Shown here: positions 52,822-62,757 of the stretch, one piece after another | Position numbering within the stretch: the stretch's first letter is position 1 | Layout: the number at the start of each line of letters is the position of its first letter | Assembly: GCF_030127145.1 (NCBI RefSeq) | Contig: NZ_CP126158.1 | Location: 930,001 to 994,000, forward strand | Direction of reading: 5' to 3' | Length of the DNA: 64,000 nucleotides | Origin: Halobaculum halobium | GTDB taxonomy: Archaea > Halobacteriota > Halobacteria > Halobacteriales > Haloferacaceae | Made by a program: the position numbers and the translations under genes | Notes under the pieces: generated by a model | The model's input: the letters and a program-made list of their open reading frames with translations, nothing else | The model's database searches: none | Told to the model about the DNA's origin: nothing

Positions 52822-53980
52822 CGCCGACGGCAACGCCCACGAACACGGGCCGAGCTGCGGCTGCGAGGCCTGCGGCGACCCGCGGTCGATGGACTTCCTC
52901 GACAAGTACCTCACCGTCTGGATCTTCGGGGCGATGGCGATCGGCGTCGGCCTCGGGTTCGTCGCGCCGTCGGTGACGGGGCCGATTCAGGACCTCCACC
53001 TCGTCGAGATCGGACTGATCGCGATGATGTATCCGCCGCTGGCGAAGGCCGACTACTCGCGGCTGCGGACCGTCTTCAGCAACTGGCGCGTGCTCAGCCT
53101 GAGCCTCGTCCAGAACTGGCTCATCGGCCCGACGCTGATGTTCGGGCTTGCGGTCGTCTTCTTCGGTGGGGTCGTCCCCGGCCTCCCGGCGCGTCCCGAG
53201 TACTTCCTTGGACTCGTGTTCATCGGGATGGCCCGGTGTATCGCGATGGTGCTCGTGTGGAACGAACTCGCGGAGGGCTCAACCGAGTACGTCACCGGGC
53301 TGGTCGCGTTCAACAGCCTGTTCCAGATCCTCACCTACGGGGTGTACGTCTGGTTCTTCGCACTGGTGCTTCCCTCGATGCTCGGGATGGAGTCGCTCGT
53401 CGACGGGATCACGACGTTCGACGTCACTCCGGTACAGGTGATCGAGGCGATCGTCGTCTTCCTGGGGGTGCCCTTCGCCGCGGGGTTCCTGAGCCGCTAC
53501 GTCGGCACTCGCGTCAAAAGCGAAGCGTGGTACGAGGAGGAGTTCGTTTCACGCGTCGACCCGGTGACGCTCGTCGCACTGCTGTTCACGGTGATCGTGA
53601 TGTTCGCCACGCAGGGCGGCAACATCGTCGCAGCCCCCGGCGACGTGCTCCTGATCGCGGTGCCGCTGACGATTTACTTCGTCGTCATGTTCCTCGTCAG
53701 CTTCGGGATGGGTCGCGGCATCGGCGCAGACTACTCGACGACGACCGCGATCGGGTTCACCGCCGCCTCGAACAACTTCGAGCTGGCCATCGCCGTCGCA
53801 GTCGCCGTCTTCGGCGTCGGCTCGGGTGTCGCGTTCGCGACGGTCGTCGGCCCGCTCATCGAGGTGCCGGTGCTGCTCGCGCTGGTCAACGTCGCGCTAT
53901 ACTTCCAGCGCAAGTTCGACTGGGACGGTCGCGACGACGGTCGCGGCACCACCGCGGGCGCCACCGCGTCCGACGACTGA
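52814..53980 (+). CDS. arsB: ACR3-family arsenite efflux pump
   Basis: 388 residues with ten hydrophobic segments. Family motifs are MYPPLAKADY, NWLIGP, GMARCIAMVLVWNELA (with the conserved essential Cys), NSLFQ, and TIYF. It exports As(III) using the proton or ion gradient. The hydrophilic N-terminus contains HEHGPSCGCEACGD, three Cys (15, 17, 20) and two His, possibly an arsenite or metal site. The gene starts within the arsR2 stop region. Confidence 0.94.
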   Translation: MSNADGNAHEHGPSCGCEACGDPRSMDFLDKYLTVWIFGAMAIGVGLGFVAPSVTGPIQDLHLVEIGLIAMMYPPLAKADYSRLRTVFSNWRVLSLSLVQNWLIGPTLMFGLAVVFFGGVVPGLPARPEYFLGLVFIGMARCIAMVLVWNELAEGSTEYVTGLVAFNSLFQILTYGVYVWFFALVLPSMLGMESLVDGITTFDVTPVQVIEAIVVFLGVPFAAGFLSRYVGTRVKSEAWYEEEFVSRVDPVTLVALLFTVIVMFATQGGNIVAAPGDVLLIAVPLTIYFVVMFLVSFGMGRGIGADYSTTTAIGFTAASNNFELAIAVAVAVFGVGSGVAFATVVGPLIEVPVLLALVNVALYFQRKFDWDGRDDGRGTTAGATASDD

Positions 53981-54020
53981 CCGCGACGGCGACGCGCCCG
54001 CTCTCCGTTCCCCGGGTCCG

Positions 54021-55460
54021 TCAGATCTCCACGTCCGTGTCGACCAGCGCCGCCTCCAGCACCTGCAGCGGGTGGTCGATCTCGTAGCCCGTGCCGTGTT
54101 CCATCTGCATCGAGCAGGTGGGGCACTCGGTCATGCCCGTCTCGCCCTCGGCGTGTTCCATGTGCTCGAACATCTCCTCGCCGATCTCCATCGAGTAGTC
54201 GTACTTCTCTTCTTTCCACCCGTAGGTGCCCGAGATGCCCGAGCAGGAGTCGCCGACGTCCTCCACGTTCACGCCGTCGAGGTGGCGGAACAGCTCCACC
54301 GCCTGCCGGTCGAGCCCCTGGTTCCGGGAGTGGCACGGCGCGTGGTACGCGAAGTCCGGGAGGTCGAGTTGGTCGCCGTCGACCGCGCGGATCGGGTCGA
54401 TCACGTTCTCGTTGATGAGGAGGTACTCAAGCGCGTCGTAGGTGTTGGCCGCGACCCTCTCGGTCCCCTCGAAGTCGAACAGTTCGGGGTACTCCTGTCG
54501 GAGCGCCATCGAGCAGGAGGTGCAGGAGGCGACCACGTCGTACCCCTGCTCGACGGCGTCGCCGAGGTTCTCGACGTTGACCGCGGCCGACCGGCGCGCG
54601 TCGTCGAGCATCCCGTTGGCGAACATCGGCGTGCCCGAACAGCGCTGGTCGGGGACGAGGATCTCGTAGCCGAACGCCTCGTACACGCGGACGAGCGCCT
54701 TCGCCACCTCGACGGTATTGTAGTTGGCGTAGTCGCCGTGGAAGTACGCGATCCGCTTGTCCTCGCTTTCCACCTTCGGGCCGCCGCGCTGCTTCCACCA
54801 ACTCCGGAACGTCTGGTCGGCGAACTCCGGGAAGTCGCGCTCGGCGGTGATCCCGAGGAGCTTCTCGTTGACTTTCTGGACCAGCGAGTTGCCCATGATC
54901 GCGTTCGTGAGGCGCGGCACCTTCGACCCGATGCCGGCGAGGGTGCCGTAGTTCGCGAGGATGCGGTTGCGGAGGTACTCCCGCGAGAGTTTGTCCATCT
55001 GGTTGTCGACGTACTCGCCGCGGGCGGTGTTGTGCATCTGTGACAGCGGCACGTCCGAGGGGCACGCGCTGTCACAGCGCATGCAGTTCGAACAGCCCGT
55101 GATCGAGTCGTCGACCTCCGTGTCCTCCTTGCGCTTGAGTCGCCACTGCTCGGGGCCCTGGAACTTCGGCCCGGGGAACGAGTCATCGACCTCCGCGACC
55201 GGGCAGGAGGTGTCACAGGACGTGCATTTGTAGCAGGAGTCGGCGCCCGGCCGGAGGTCCATCTCCGAGCCCTCGAACACGTCGACGGGCTCGAAGTCGC
55301 CGCCCGTCTCCGTGGCCGTTCCGCCGTCCGTGGCGGCGTCGCTGTCGGGAGCAGCAGCGGTCCCGCCGTCGGCGACGGCGCCCTCTCCGGTCGCCGCGGA
55401 TGGTTCCGCCTCGTCGCCGTCACAGCCGCAGTCACCGTGTGTGTCGTGAGTGTCGTGCAT
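54021..55460 (-). CDS. glpC: glycerol-3-phosphate dehydrogenase subunit C (GlpC)
   Basis: 479 residues from ATG 55460. Two 4Fe-4S motifs lie in CYKCTSCDTSCPVAEVDD and CSNCMRCDSACPSDVPL. The CCG-type cysteine regions include SCTSCSMALRQEYP and DSCSGISGTYGWK. GlpC anchors the dehydrogenase and passes electrons from the catalytic subunits to the quinone pool. The N-terminal ~60 residues are an acidic extension. Its start follows the glpB stop by 6 bp. Confidence 0.93.
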   Translation of the reverse strand: MHDTHDTHGDCGCDGDEAEPSAATGEGAVADGGTAAAPDSDAATDGGTATETGGDFEPVDVFEGSEMDLRPGADSCYKCTSCDTSCPVAEVDDSFPGPKFQGPEQWRLKRKEDTEVDDSITGCSNCMRCDSACPSDVPLSQMHNTARGEYVDNQMDKLSREYLRNRILANYGTLAGIGSKVPRLTNAIMGNSLVQKVNEKLLGITAERDFPEFADQTFRSWWKQRGGPKVESEDKRIAYFHGDYANYNTVEVAKALVRVYEAFGYEILVPDQRCSGTPMFANGMLDDARRSAAVNVENLGDAVEQGYDVVASCTSCSMALRQEYPELFDFEGTERVAANTYDALEYLLINENVIDPIRAVDGDQLDLPDFAYHAPCHSRNQGLDRQAVELFRHLDGVNVEDVGDSCSGISGTYGWKEEKYDYSMEIGEEMFEHMEHAEGETGMTECPTCSMQMEHGTGYEIDHPLQVLEAALVDTDVEI

Positions 55461-55466
55461 TATCGG

Positions 55467-56774
55467 TCACCCCTCCTCCGCCGCGGACCGTCCCGCAACC
55501 AGCCCCGTGGCCAGCGAGACGCCGCTGGCCGATTTCTCGCGCGCTACGTCCGCGCCGCCGACGACGCCGCCGGCGGCGAACAGGTTCCCGAACTCCGGCG
55601 ACCCGTCGCTCCCCACCGGCCGCAGTCGGTCGTCGGGCTCGACCCCGAAGCGCGCGAACGCGTGGTCGGCGAACGCGCCCTCCTCGGACCACGCCATCCG
55701 GTCGTCGGGTGCGGGGACGTGACAGCCGAACACCGCCTCGACCGGCCCATCGCGGTCCGAGTCCACGCCCTTGCCGACCAGCCCGCCCGTCGCGAGCACG
55801 TAGGCGTCGGCGCGGTACGGGATCTCCGCCCCGTTGCGGTCGATGTAGACGCGGACGATGTCGCCGTCGCCGTCCGTCTCGTGGTCCACGACCGGGGTCC
55901 CGGTCGTCATCGAGACGCCCGCCTCGTCGAGCGCGTCGAACAGCCGGTCCGCCAGCCTGATCCCCGGGAGGCTCGGCGGTCCGGTGGGGATCTCGAACAC
56001 CTCGGCGCCGAGGCGCTCGGAGAGGTCCGCCCGCACCGCCTCGACCTGCGAGTCGCCAAGCATCGCCGGGAACCCGACGCGCTCGGCGTCGCCGAGGTGG
56101 GGGCGCACGCGGTCGGCGAGCCGTTGGCGACTCGTCCGTCCCTCGCCCGCGTCTTCATCGCGTTCCAGGGCGTGCGCCAGCCGCGTCACCGCGGCGTCAG
56201 CGCGGTACTCCCCGGGGAACTCGACGGTGACCCCGTCCACGTCGAAGGGGACGCCGACCGCCGCGAGGCGGTCGGCCGCAAGCGGCGCGTCGAAGTCCGT
56301 CGCCGCCTCGAAGCCGACCAGCAGGGTCGCGCGGTCGTCGCTGACGAGACCGGGGGCCATGCTCCGGGGGTAGCGGGCGGTCGGCTTCGCCCGCCCCGAG
56401 GTCGTCGCCACGAGCGCGTTTCGGTCGGTGTGGCCGCCGCGGTACAGGTCGCCGACGGCGTCGTCGAACAGCGCCAGCCCCGCGCGGAGCGCGTCCGCCC
56501 CGACGATCCGGTACGGGTGGTCGGCAGGGAGGTCGTCGATCCCCGCGAACGGATCCGCGAGCGGTCCGGGCGCCGCGTCGGTCCCGGCGTCGTCAGCGTC
56601 GTCGCCGTCCGGGTTCGGGTAACCGAGCGCGTCGATCAGCCCGCTCGCCTGCCGGAGCGTGCTCTCGTTGGCGGAGATCAGGTGGACGTGCGCGCCGTCG
56701 CGGGCGGCCGACAGCGCCGCCGTCGCGCCGGCGAGCCCGCCACCCACGACGACCACGTCCGCCTCAATCGCCAC
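55467..56774 (-). CDS. glpB: glycerol-3-phosphate dehydrogenase subunit B (GlpB)
   Basis: 435 residues from GTG 56774, overlapping the glpA stop by 11 bp. FAD-binding motif [21 protein letters not shown], and the C-terminal [20 protein letters not shown]. GlpB is a flavoprotein subunit of the GlpABC complex. Its translation is coupled to glpA. Confidence 0.92.
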   Translation of the reverse strand: MAIEADVVVVGGGLAGATAALSAARDGAHVHLISANESTLRQASGLIDALGYPNPDGDDADDAGTDAAPGPLADPFAGIDDLPADHPYRIVGADALRAGLALFDDAVGDLYRGGHTDRNALVATTSGRAKPTARYPRSMAPGLVSDDRATLLVGFEAATDFDAPLAADRLAAVGVPFDVDGVTVEFPGEYRADAAVTRLAHALERDEDAGEGRTSRQRLADRVRPHLGDAERVGFPAMLGDSQVEAVRADLSERLGAEVFEIPTGPPSLPGIRLADRLFDALDEAGVSMTTGTPVVDHETDGDGDIVRVYIDRNGAEIPYRADAYVLATGGLVGKGVDSDRDGPVEAVFGCHVPAPDDRMAWSEEGAFADHAFARFGVEPDDRLRPVGSDGSPEFGNLFAAGGVVGGADVAREKSASGVSLATGLVAGRSAAEEG

Positions 56775-58533
56775 CGCGGTCACCCCCGGGGGCGTCGTCG
56801 CCGGCGGGCGCACCGCCGTCCGCGGCCGCCGGTCCGGTCGGTCCGCCGGAGTCGTCCGCCGCCGCGTTCGGACCGCCCGCGTCGAACGCCGAGAACTCCT
56901 CGGGAGCGGCGCCGTCGCGGTTCATGGTCGTGGCGTGCAGCAGGTGGTTGAGCATCGCCTGCGAGAGCTGTTCGCCCCACAGGGCGTGGCGCTGGCCCTT
57001 CCATCGCTCCTGCCACAACTCGTCGAGCGCGGCGTCGACGGTGTCGCGGTCGAACGCCTCCGCTGCGTCGTGGAGTTCGTTCGCCATCCGGTGGGCGCAA
57101 AAGCCGCCCTGGCAGTTCCCCATCGACGCGCGGGTCCGCAGACGTACCGCGTTCAGGTCCGTTCCCGATTGGGAGATTGCGTCCTGTAGCTCCGCGCGGG
57201 TGACCGCCTCGCACTGGCAGACGACGGGGTTCGGCCGGTCGGTGTCCAACACCTCGTCGGCCCGGCTTCCGAGTCGCTGGACGCTCCGGCGACCGACCGG
57301 CGATCGCAGGCCGAACTCGTCCATGTAATCGCGCAGCACCGAGAAGTCCTCGCTCCCGGGGAGCGGCTCCTCGGCGGTCGTGCACTCGGCGTCGACGCCG
57401 AGCACGTCGCAGACGTGATCGGAGATCTGCTCGGCCATCAGCCGGTAGGTGGTGAACTTCCCGCCGACGATGGAGGTCATCCCCGGCAGGCCGTCGCGCT
57501 CGTCGTGATCCAGCAGGAAGAAGTCGCGCGTTATGTCGGTAGGGTCCTCGGTGCCGGTGCCCGGCGGCTCGTACAGCGGGCGGACGCCCCAGTACGAGCG
57601 GATCGTCCGGGCGTCCGTCAGCATCGGGACGAGCTCCGACAGCTCCTCGATCATCAGGTCGACTTCCCACGCCTCCTCCGGGTAGTCCTCGGGGTCCTCA
57701 ACCTCCTCGTCGGTCGTCCCGAGGATGCAGGTCGTCTCGTGGGGCACGACGATGTCGGCGTCGCCCTTCGGCTTGCAGCGGTTGATCACCGTGTCGACCT
57801 CGCGGACGTTCATCACCGTCATCACGCCCTTGCTCGGCCGGACCTCGACGGTCACGCCGGCCATGTCGCCGACTCTGCCCGCCCACGCGCCCGTCGCGTT
57901 GACCACGTGGTCGGCGTAGATCTCCTCGGTGCCGCCCTCGCGACCGTGGACGCGCTTGCCCGCGCCAGACTCGTGGGTCACCTCGACGCCCGCCACCTCG
58001 CCGTCCTCCACGAGCACGTCGGTGACCGGCGAGAAGGTCTCGATGCGCGCGCCGTGTGCATGCGCGTCGGCCGCGTTGGCGACGCACAGGCGGAACGGGT
58101 CGACCGCGCCGTCCGGCACCCGGATCGCCTTGTCGATGTCGCCCGCGAGGAACGGCTCGACCTCCCGCGCATCCTCGGCGGTGAGGACCTCCGCGGGGAT
58201 ACCGCACTCGCGACAGCCCTCCAGCTTTTCTTGGAAGTACTCCTCGGTGTCCTCCGGACGCTTCACGAACAATCCGCCCGTCAGCTCGACGCAGTGGCTC
58301 GCGATGTCGCGCAACACCCGGTTCTCCTCGATACACTCACGGGCGCTGGCCTGGTCCGAAACGGCGTAGCGGCCGCCGCTGTGGAGCAGCCCGTGCATCC
58401 GCCCCGTCGTTCCGTGTGTGAGGTTGCCCTGCTCGACGAGCGTCACGTCGACCCCGCGAGTGGCTAGATCGCGCGCCACGCCGCAGCCGGTCGACCCGCC
58501 CCCGACGACGAGCACCTCGGTCCGTTCGCTCAT
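56764..58533 (-). CDS. glpA: glycerol-3-phosphate dehydrogenase subunit A (GlpA)
   Basis: 589 residues from ATG 58533. It oxidises sn-glycerol-3-phosphate to dihydroxyacetone phosphate. The FAD site is [21 protein letters not shown], with [12 protein letters not shown] and [15 protein letters not shown]. The C-terminal BFD-like 2Fe-2S motif includes [13 protein letters not shown] and [11 protein letters not shown] low-complexity tail ends the protein. Start of the glpABC operon. Confidence 0.95.
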   Translation of the reverse strand: MSERTEVLVVGGGSTGCGVARDLATRGVDVTLVEQGNLTHGTTGRMHGLLHSGGRYAVSDQASARECIEENRVLRDIASHCVELTGGLFVKRPEDTEEYFQEKLEGCRECGIPAEVLTAEDAREVEPFLAGDIDKAIRVPDGAVDPFRLCVANAADAHAHGARIETFSPVTDVLVEDGEVAGVEVTHESGAGKRVHGREGGTEEIYADHVVNATGAWAGRVGDMAGVTVEVRPSKGVMTVMNVREVDTVINRCKPKGDADIVVPHETTCILGTTDEEVEDPEDYPEEAWEVDLMIEELSELVPMLTDARTIRSYWGVRPLYEPPGTGTEDPTDITRDFFLLDHDERDGLPGMTSIVGGKFTTYRLMAEQISDHVCDVLGVDAECTTAEEPLPGSEDFSVLRDYMDEFGLRSPVGRRSVQRLGSRADEVLDTDRPNPVVCQCEAVTRAELQDAISQSGTDLNAVRLRTRASMGNCQGGFCAHRMANELHDAAEAFDRDTVDAALDELWQERWKGQRHALWGEQLSQAMLNHLLHATTMNRDGAAPEEFSAFDAGGPNAAADDSGGPTGPAAADGGAPAGDDAPGGDRGGD

Positions 58534-58577
58534 ATCTCTCCCCGTTATCACGTCTCACGGTCGGGCAGACCATTATG

Positions 58578-59801
58578 TTATCGGTTACTCGGTAGTGATC
58601 GTAGAGATATACCCGACGGCGCGCTCACGCGGACGCCCGCTCGGTTCGGCGCCGGACCAGCCGCCCGAACGCGAGCGTGGGGAACCGCGGATCGACCCGG
58701 CTCGGGGGCGACCCGGACCCCGGCGTCATCGACCCGGACGCGCTCGACGACGCCGGTCTCGGCGAGTTCGTAGAGGAACCGTTCGACGGTTGCGGCCGTC
58801 AGGTCGAGGCGGTCGGCGATCCGTACGGCGCACTCGCCGACCGGCGCGCGCTCGTCGGGCGGGAGGTCGACGAGGCACGCCAGCGTCCGAACCCGGTTAT
58901 CCGGGAGTGCGAACACCCGCCCCAGCGGGACGCACGGCCACGGGACGGCGGCCATCCCCGCCTCCACGTCCGCGTCGTCGACAGCGGGGTCGCCGTCCTC
59001 GGACGCGGACTCGACGGCGCCTAACAGCGCCGAGAGCGCGACCCCGGCGTCGCCCTCCGCCCACTCCGCGAGCCGGCGGATCGCTGAGTGCGCGAGCGCG
59101 CCCTGCCCGAGTCCGGCGTCGGCCCGCGCCGCGAGGACGTCAGTGAGTGCCGCGCGGGAGTACGGGTCCACGTCGATCACGTCGGCGTCGGCCGGAACGC
59201 CGACTTCCTCGGGCTCGGCCCGCCCGATGGCGAGCCACGCGAACGCGCCGTCGACGCCGTCGAGGCGGTCGGCGACCGTCGCCACGTCCACCGTCTCGGG
59301 CTCGCCGACGTGGTCGGCCACGACCACGACCGGGCCGGCGCCGCGGACGCACCGCTCCAGTCGCTCGTGGAGCTCGTCGGTGCCGACGCCGCGGCGCGGA
59401 ACCGACTCGGCGACGAGCGCGTCCAACACCGCGTGGGCGAACTCGAACGCCGAGTCGTCGGCCCGCAGGTCGACGCGGACGAACGAGACGTCGGGTGCGC
59501 TCCCGCCGCGCGTCGTGGTGAAGACAGCGTCGCGCGGCGGGGAGAGCGACGCCGACAGCCGCTGTGCGAGGGCGACCGTCACGGCGGACTTCCCCGTGCC
59601 GCCGGGCCCGTGGAGGTATCCGTTCGGCGGGGCCCGTCCGTCGAAGACGGGGTCGAAGTGGTCGAGCAACCGCTCGATGAGCGGTCCTCGGCCGATCGGT
59701 TCCTCCGGGTGCCAGATCGGGCTCAACTGTTGCTCGTCGAGCACGAACCTGTTGCGGTCGCCGGTGCGTTGACGGCGGGCGATTCGGTCCTCGATGTTCA
59801 T
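58578..59801 (-). CDS. Orc1/Cdc6-like AAA ATPase with degenerate Walker B
   Basis: 407 residues from ATG 59801. The N-terminal part matches Orc/Cdc6 (PIGRGPLIERLLDHF before Walker A GPGGTGKS at 65-72). At the Walker B position the sequence reads VVVVADHVGE, D163-H164 instead of Asp-Glu, so hydrolysis may be lost. A C-terminal winged helix includes VGECAVRIADRLDLTAATVERFLYEL. It lies 44 bp upstream of glpA and divergent from glpK. A regulatory rather than replication role is suggested by position. I see no convincing origin repeats. Confidence 0.8.
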   Translation of the reverse strand: MNIEDRIARRQRTGDRNRFVLDEQQLSPIWHPEEPIGRGPLIERLLDHFDPVFDGRAPPNGYLHGPGGTGKSAVTVALAQRLSASLSPPRDAVFTTTRGGSAPDVSFVRVDLRADDSAFEFAHAVLDALVAESVPRRGVGTDELHERLERCVRGAGPVVVVADHVGEPETVDVATVADRLDGVDGAFAWLAIGRAEPEEVGVPADADVIDVDPYSRAALTDVLAARADAGLGQGALAHSAIRRLAEWAEGDAGVALSALLGAVESASEDGDPAVDDADVEAGMAAVPWPCVPLGRVFALPDNRVRTLACLVDLPPDERAPVGECAVRIADRLDLTAATVERFLYELAETGVVERVRVDDAGVRVAPEPGRSAVPHARVRAAGPAPNRAGVRVSAPSGISLRSLPSNR

Positions 59802-59914
59802 ATCTCGTGGGTTCTGGGTGGTGGTGTGCGCCCGGAGGCGCTCGTTGCCGACCGTTAGTCGGGTGGGGTTCTAATCGGCCCGGTTCTCGGTCAGCCGGGC
59901 CGACACACTATGTT

Positions 59915-59939
59915 TACTGGTGCTTGGTTAGTACCAGTA
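59915..59939. promoter_or_regulatory. palindromic operator candidate before glpK
   Basis: TACTGGT and ACCAGTA arms (7 bp, perfect) separated by 11 bp, immediately upstream of the glpK TATA box. A regulator of the glp genes (GlpR-type or the nearby Orc-like protein) may bind. Confidence 0.5.
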
Positions 59940-59942
59940 ACG

Positions 59943-59950
59943 TTTATAAT
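59943..59950 (+). promoter_or_regulatory. TATA box of glpK
   Basis: TTTATAAT. Start of transcription is expected near 59975, giving a ~44-nt leader, unlike most genes here. Confidence 0.55.
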
Positions 59951-59978
59951 CGTTCACTATATATCACTTGGTATCGGC

Positions 59979-59996
59979 GTCCCGCCGGAGCGGGAC
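59979..59996 (+). promoter_or_regulatory. hairpin in the glpK mRNA leader
   Basis: GTCCCGC and GCGGGAC form a perfect 7-bp stem with a CGGA loop, 22 nt before ATG 60019. A GGAGG follows at 60004-60008, so the hairpin sits just before the ribosome binding site. Confidence 0.45.
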
Positions 59997-60018
59997 TCCG
60001 CACGGAGGATACCCATAC

Positions 60019-61551
60019 ATGCCAGACACGTACGTCGGCGCGATCGATCAGGGAACGACAGGGACGCGATTCATGGTGTTCGATCACGCCGGACAGGTGG
60101 TCGCCAACGCCTACGAGAAACACGAGCAGATCTATCCGGAGCCGGGGTGGGTCGAGCACGACCCGACGGAGATCTGGGAGAACACGAAGGCGGTCGTCAC
60201 GGCGGGGCTCGCCGACGCGGGGCTGGAGGCGAGCCAGCTGGAGGCGCTCGGGATCACCAACCAGCGCGAGACGACCGTCGTATGGGACGCCGACAGTGGC
60301 CGACCCGTCCACAACGCGCTCGTCTGGCAGGATCGCCGCACCACCGACCGCGTCGAAGAGCTGCAGGCCGAGGACAAGGTCGAGTGGATCCGCGGCAAGA
60401 CGGGCCTCGAAGCGGACGCGTACTTCTCGGCGACCAAGACAGAGTGGATCCTCGACAACGCCGAGCCGCTGAAGCTGCAGTCGTCTCGCGGGGGCGGCCT
60501 CCGCAAGCGCGCCGAGGCGGGAGAGCTGCTGATGGGCACGATCGACAGCTGGCTCATCTACAACCTGACGGGCAACCACATCACCGACGTCTCGAACGCC
60601 TCGCGGACGATGCTGTACAACATCCGCGATCTGGCGTGGGACGACGAACTGCTCGCGGAGTTCGACGTGCCCGAGTCGATGGTGCCGGAGGTCCGACCGT
60701 CGTCCGACGAGTCCTACTACGGACACACGGACGCCGACGGCTTCCTCGGCGCCGAGGTCCCCGTCGCGGGCGCACTGGGCGACCAGCAGGCCGCGATGTT
60801 CGGCCAGACGTGCTTCGACGAGGGCGACGCGAAGAACACCTACGGCACCGGGTCGTTCTACCTGATGAACACCGGCACCGAGGCGGTCGAGTCCGACCAC
60901 GGGCTCCTCACGACGATCGGCTTCCAGCTGTCGGGCGAACCCGTCCAGTACGCGCTGGAGGGGTCGATCTTCGTCACCGGCGCCGCCATCGAGTGGCTCG
61001 AGGACGTCGACCTCATCAACAACGCCGCCCAGACAGCGGAGCTCGCGCGGTCGGTGGACTCGACCGACGGCGTCTACATGGTCCCGGCGTTCACGGGGCT
61101 GGGCGCCCCGCACTGGGACGGTCGCGCCCGCGGCACCATCGTCGGGATGACCCGCGGGACCCGCAAGGGCCACATCGTCCGGGCGACGCTGGAGGCGATC
61201 GCCTACCAGACGCGTGACGTTGCCGAGGCGATGGAGGCCGACTCCGGCGTCGAGACCACCTCGCTTCGGGTGGACGGCGGCGCGGTCAAGAACGACTTCC
61301 TGTGCCAACTCCAGTCGGACATCATTCAGACCGAGATCGCGCGCCCCGAGGTCGACGAGACCACGGCGCTCGGCTCGGCGTACGCCGCCGGCCTCGCCGT
61401 CGGGTACTGGGACTCCGTCGACGACCTGCGGCAGAACTGGCAGGTCGATCGGGAGTTCACCCCCGAGATGGAGGGGGCGGACGCCGACGCGATGTACGAC
61501 CGGTGGGGAGACGCCGTCGAACGCTCGCTGAACTGGGCCACGGAGGACTGA
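60019..61551 (+). CDS. glpK: glycerol kinase
   Basis: 510 residues. FGGY kinase with GAIDQGTTGTRFMVF, ITNQRETTVVWD, VWQDRRTTD, TFGLGAPHWD-type FTGLGAPHWDGRARG, and the ATP-site ALEAIAYQTRDV. Phosphorylates glycerol to sn-glycerol-3-phosphate, the only known entry of glycerol in Haloferax. The C-terminal VDGGAVKNDFLCQLQSDI is the canonical signature. A 7-bp gap joins it to the membrane-protein gene downstream. Confidence 0.97.
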   Translation: MPDTYVGAIDQGTTGTRFMVFDHAGQVVANAYEKHEQIYPEPGWVEHDPTEIWENTKAVVTAGLADAGLEASQLEALGITNQRETTVVWDADSGRPVHNALVWQDRRTTDRVEELQAEDKVEWIRGKTGLEADAYFSATKTEWILDNAEPLKLQSSRGGGLRKRAEAGELLMGTIDSWLIYNLTGNHITDVSNASRTMLYNIRDLAWDDELLAEFDVPESMVPEVRPSSDESYYGHTDADGFLGAEVPVAGALGDQQAAMFGQTCFDEGDAKNTYGTGSFYLMNTGTEAVESDHGLLTTIGFQLSGEPVQYALEGSIFVTGAAIEWLEDVDLINNAAQTAELARSVDSTDGVYMVPAFTGLGAPHWDGRARGTIVGMTRGTRKGHIVRATLEAIAYQTRDVAEAMEADSGVETTSLRVDGGAVKNDFLCQLQSDIIQTEIARPEVDETTALGSAYAAGLAVGYWDSVDDLRQNWQVDREFTPEMEGADADAMYDRWGDAVERSLNWATED

Positions 61552-61557
61552 TCGTGC

Positions 61558-62634
61558 ATGCACGACCTGCTACTCCAGGTTCCCCTCCTCGGAATGGAGT
61601 GGGAACCGTTCGTGTTGCTGCTCATCACGGCGCTCGCGGGCGGTGCGTTCGGCGCCGCCATCGGCGCGCTGCCAGCGTTCATCTTCACGGGCTTCGTCGT
61701 CTTCCTGGGTGAGGGGCTCGCGATCCTCCAGCGGGAGATCGGCACACTCCCCGGTGTCAACGGGGGCGAGCTCGCGGCCGGAGTGACCGGGGTGATCGGC
61801 TTCGGCGCCGTCACTGGACCGCACATCGCCTTCGCCGGCGGCGTCGCCGCCTCCGCGTACGCGGGCAAGAAGTACCCCGAGATGGAGCCCGAGGGGTGGG
61901 ACTACCACTTCGGGAAGAACATCCTGTACGCGTTCGGCACCAAACCTGACATCCTCGCGGTCGGCGCCGTCTTCGGCGTACTCGGGATGTTCATCAACCA
62001 GATCGGCGCCGCGATTGGGACTCCCACGGACACGATCGCGCTGTCGGTCGTACTCACGGCGCTGATCGCCCGCGTCGCGTTCGGCTACCCGCTGGTCGGC
62101 AAGGCCGCTGGCGGGGGCCTGCTCGACATGTCGCCGTTCGAGCGGGAGGAGCCACGCGCCGCCGCCGACGGCGGCGAGATCCCCGAAGAGCACGCGGGGC
62201 GGCTCGCCACCGAACCGTGGCTACCCCACCAGTACAAGTGGGCGGGCGTCGCGACGATCGGCCTCGTGGGCGGCATCCTCGGCGGGTACATCTGGATTCA
62301 GACGGGGAGCATCTTCCTCGGCTACGGCATCTCGGCGATCAGTCTGCTGTTCCTCCAGTTGGGCGTCGAGAAGATCCCGGTCACCCACCACATCACGCTC
62401 ATCGGCGCCGTCGGCGCGGTCGTCGTCGACCCCATCGCCGGGAGCGTCGTCGCGCTGCTGGCCGCGGGGGCCTTCGGCATCATCAGCGGACTGCTGGGAG
62501 AAGTGACCCAGCGGCTGCTGTACGCCCACTCCGGTACCCACGTGGACCCGCCCGCGATGGCGATCGCCATCGCGATGCTCGTCATCGCGGTGCTGTCGCT
62601 GCTGGGCGTCATCCCCAACGCGGGCTACCTCTGA
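61558..62634 (+). CDS. polytopic membrane protein co-encoded with glpK, possible glycerol transporter
   Basis: 358 residues with about nine hydrophobic segments, several Gly/Ala-rich (GGAFGAAIGALPAFIF, VGAVFGVLGMFINQIGAAIG). A hydrophilic loop lies at ~185-215. It is not an aquaporin (no NPA motif seen). The gene begins 6 bp after the glpK stop, so it is in the glpK operon. In Haloferax a membrane protein gene sits at the same place and has been proposed to move glycerol; direct evidence is lacking. Confidence 0.7.
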   Translation: MHDLLLQVPLLGMEWEPFVLLLITALAGGAFGAAIGALPAFIFTGFVVFLGEGLAILQREIGTLPGVNGGELAAGVTGVIGFGAVTGPHIAFAGGVAASAYAGKKYPEMEPEGWDYHFGKNILYAFGTKPDILAVGAVFGVLGMFINQIGAAIGTPTDTIALSVVLTALIARVAFGYPLVGKAAGGGLLDMSPFEREEPRAAADGGEIPEEHAGRLATEPWLPHQYKWAGVATIGLVGGILGGYIWIQTGSIFLGYGISAISLLFLQLGVEKIPVTHHITLIGAVGAVVVDPIAGSVVALLAAGAFGIISGLLGEVTQRLLYAHSGTHVDPPAMAIAIAMLVIAVLSLLGVIPNAGYL

Positions 62635-62757
62635 GTCGCCAGCCGATCGAACGGCGTCGCCGGCGAACGCCGCGACGCCCCTCGCGCCCCGGTTCCTCCC
62701 TCCCTCGCGGGACGTTCGCCGCCGAACTTATCCCCGCGAGCGACCTCTCCACGCCCG

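Noticed and set aside
59802-60018. Replication origin beside the Orc/Cdc6-like gene
   Set aside because: No G-rich origin-recognition boxes in pairs are seen; the palindrome is better explained as an operator for glpK.
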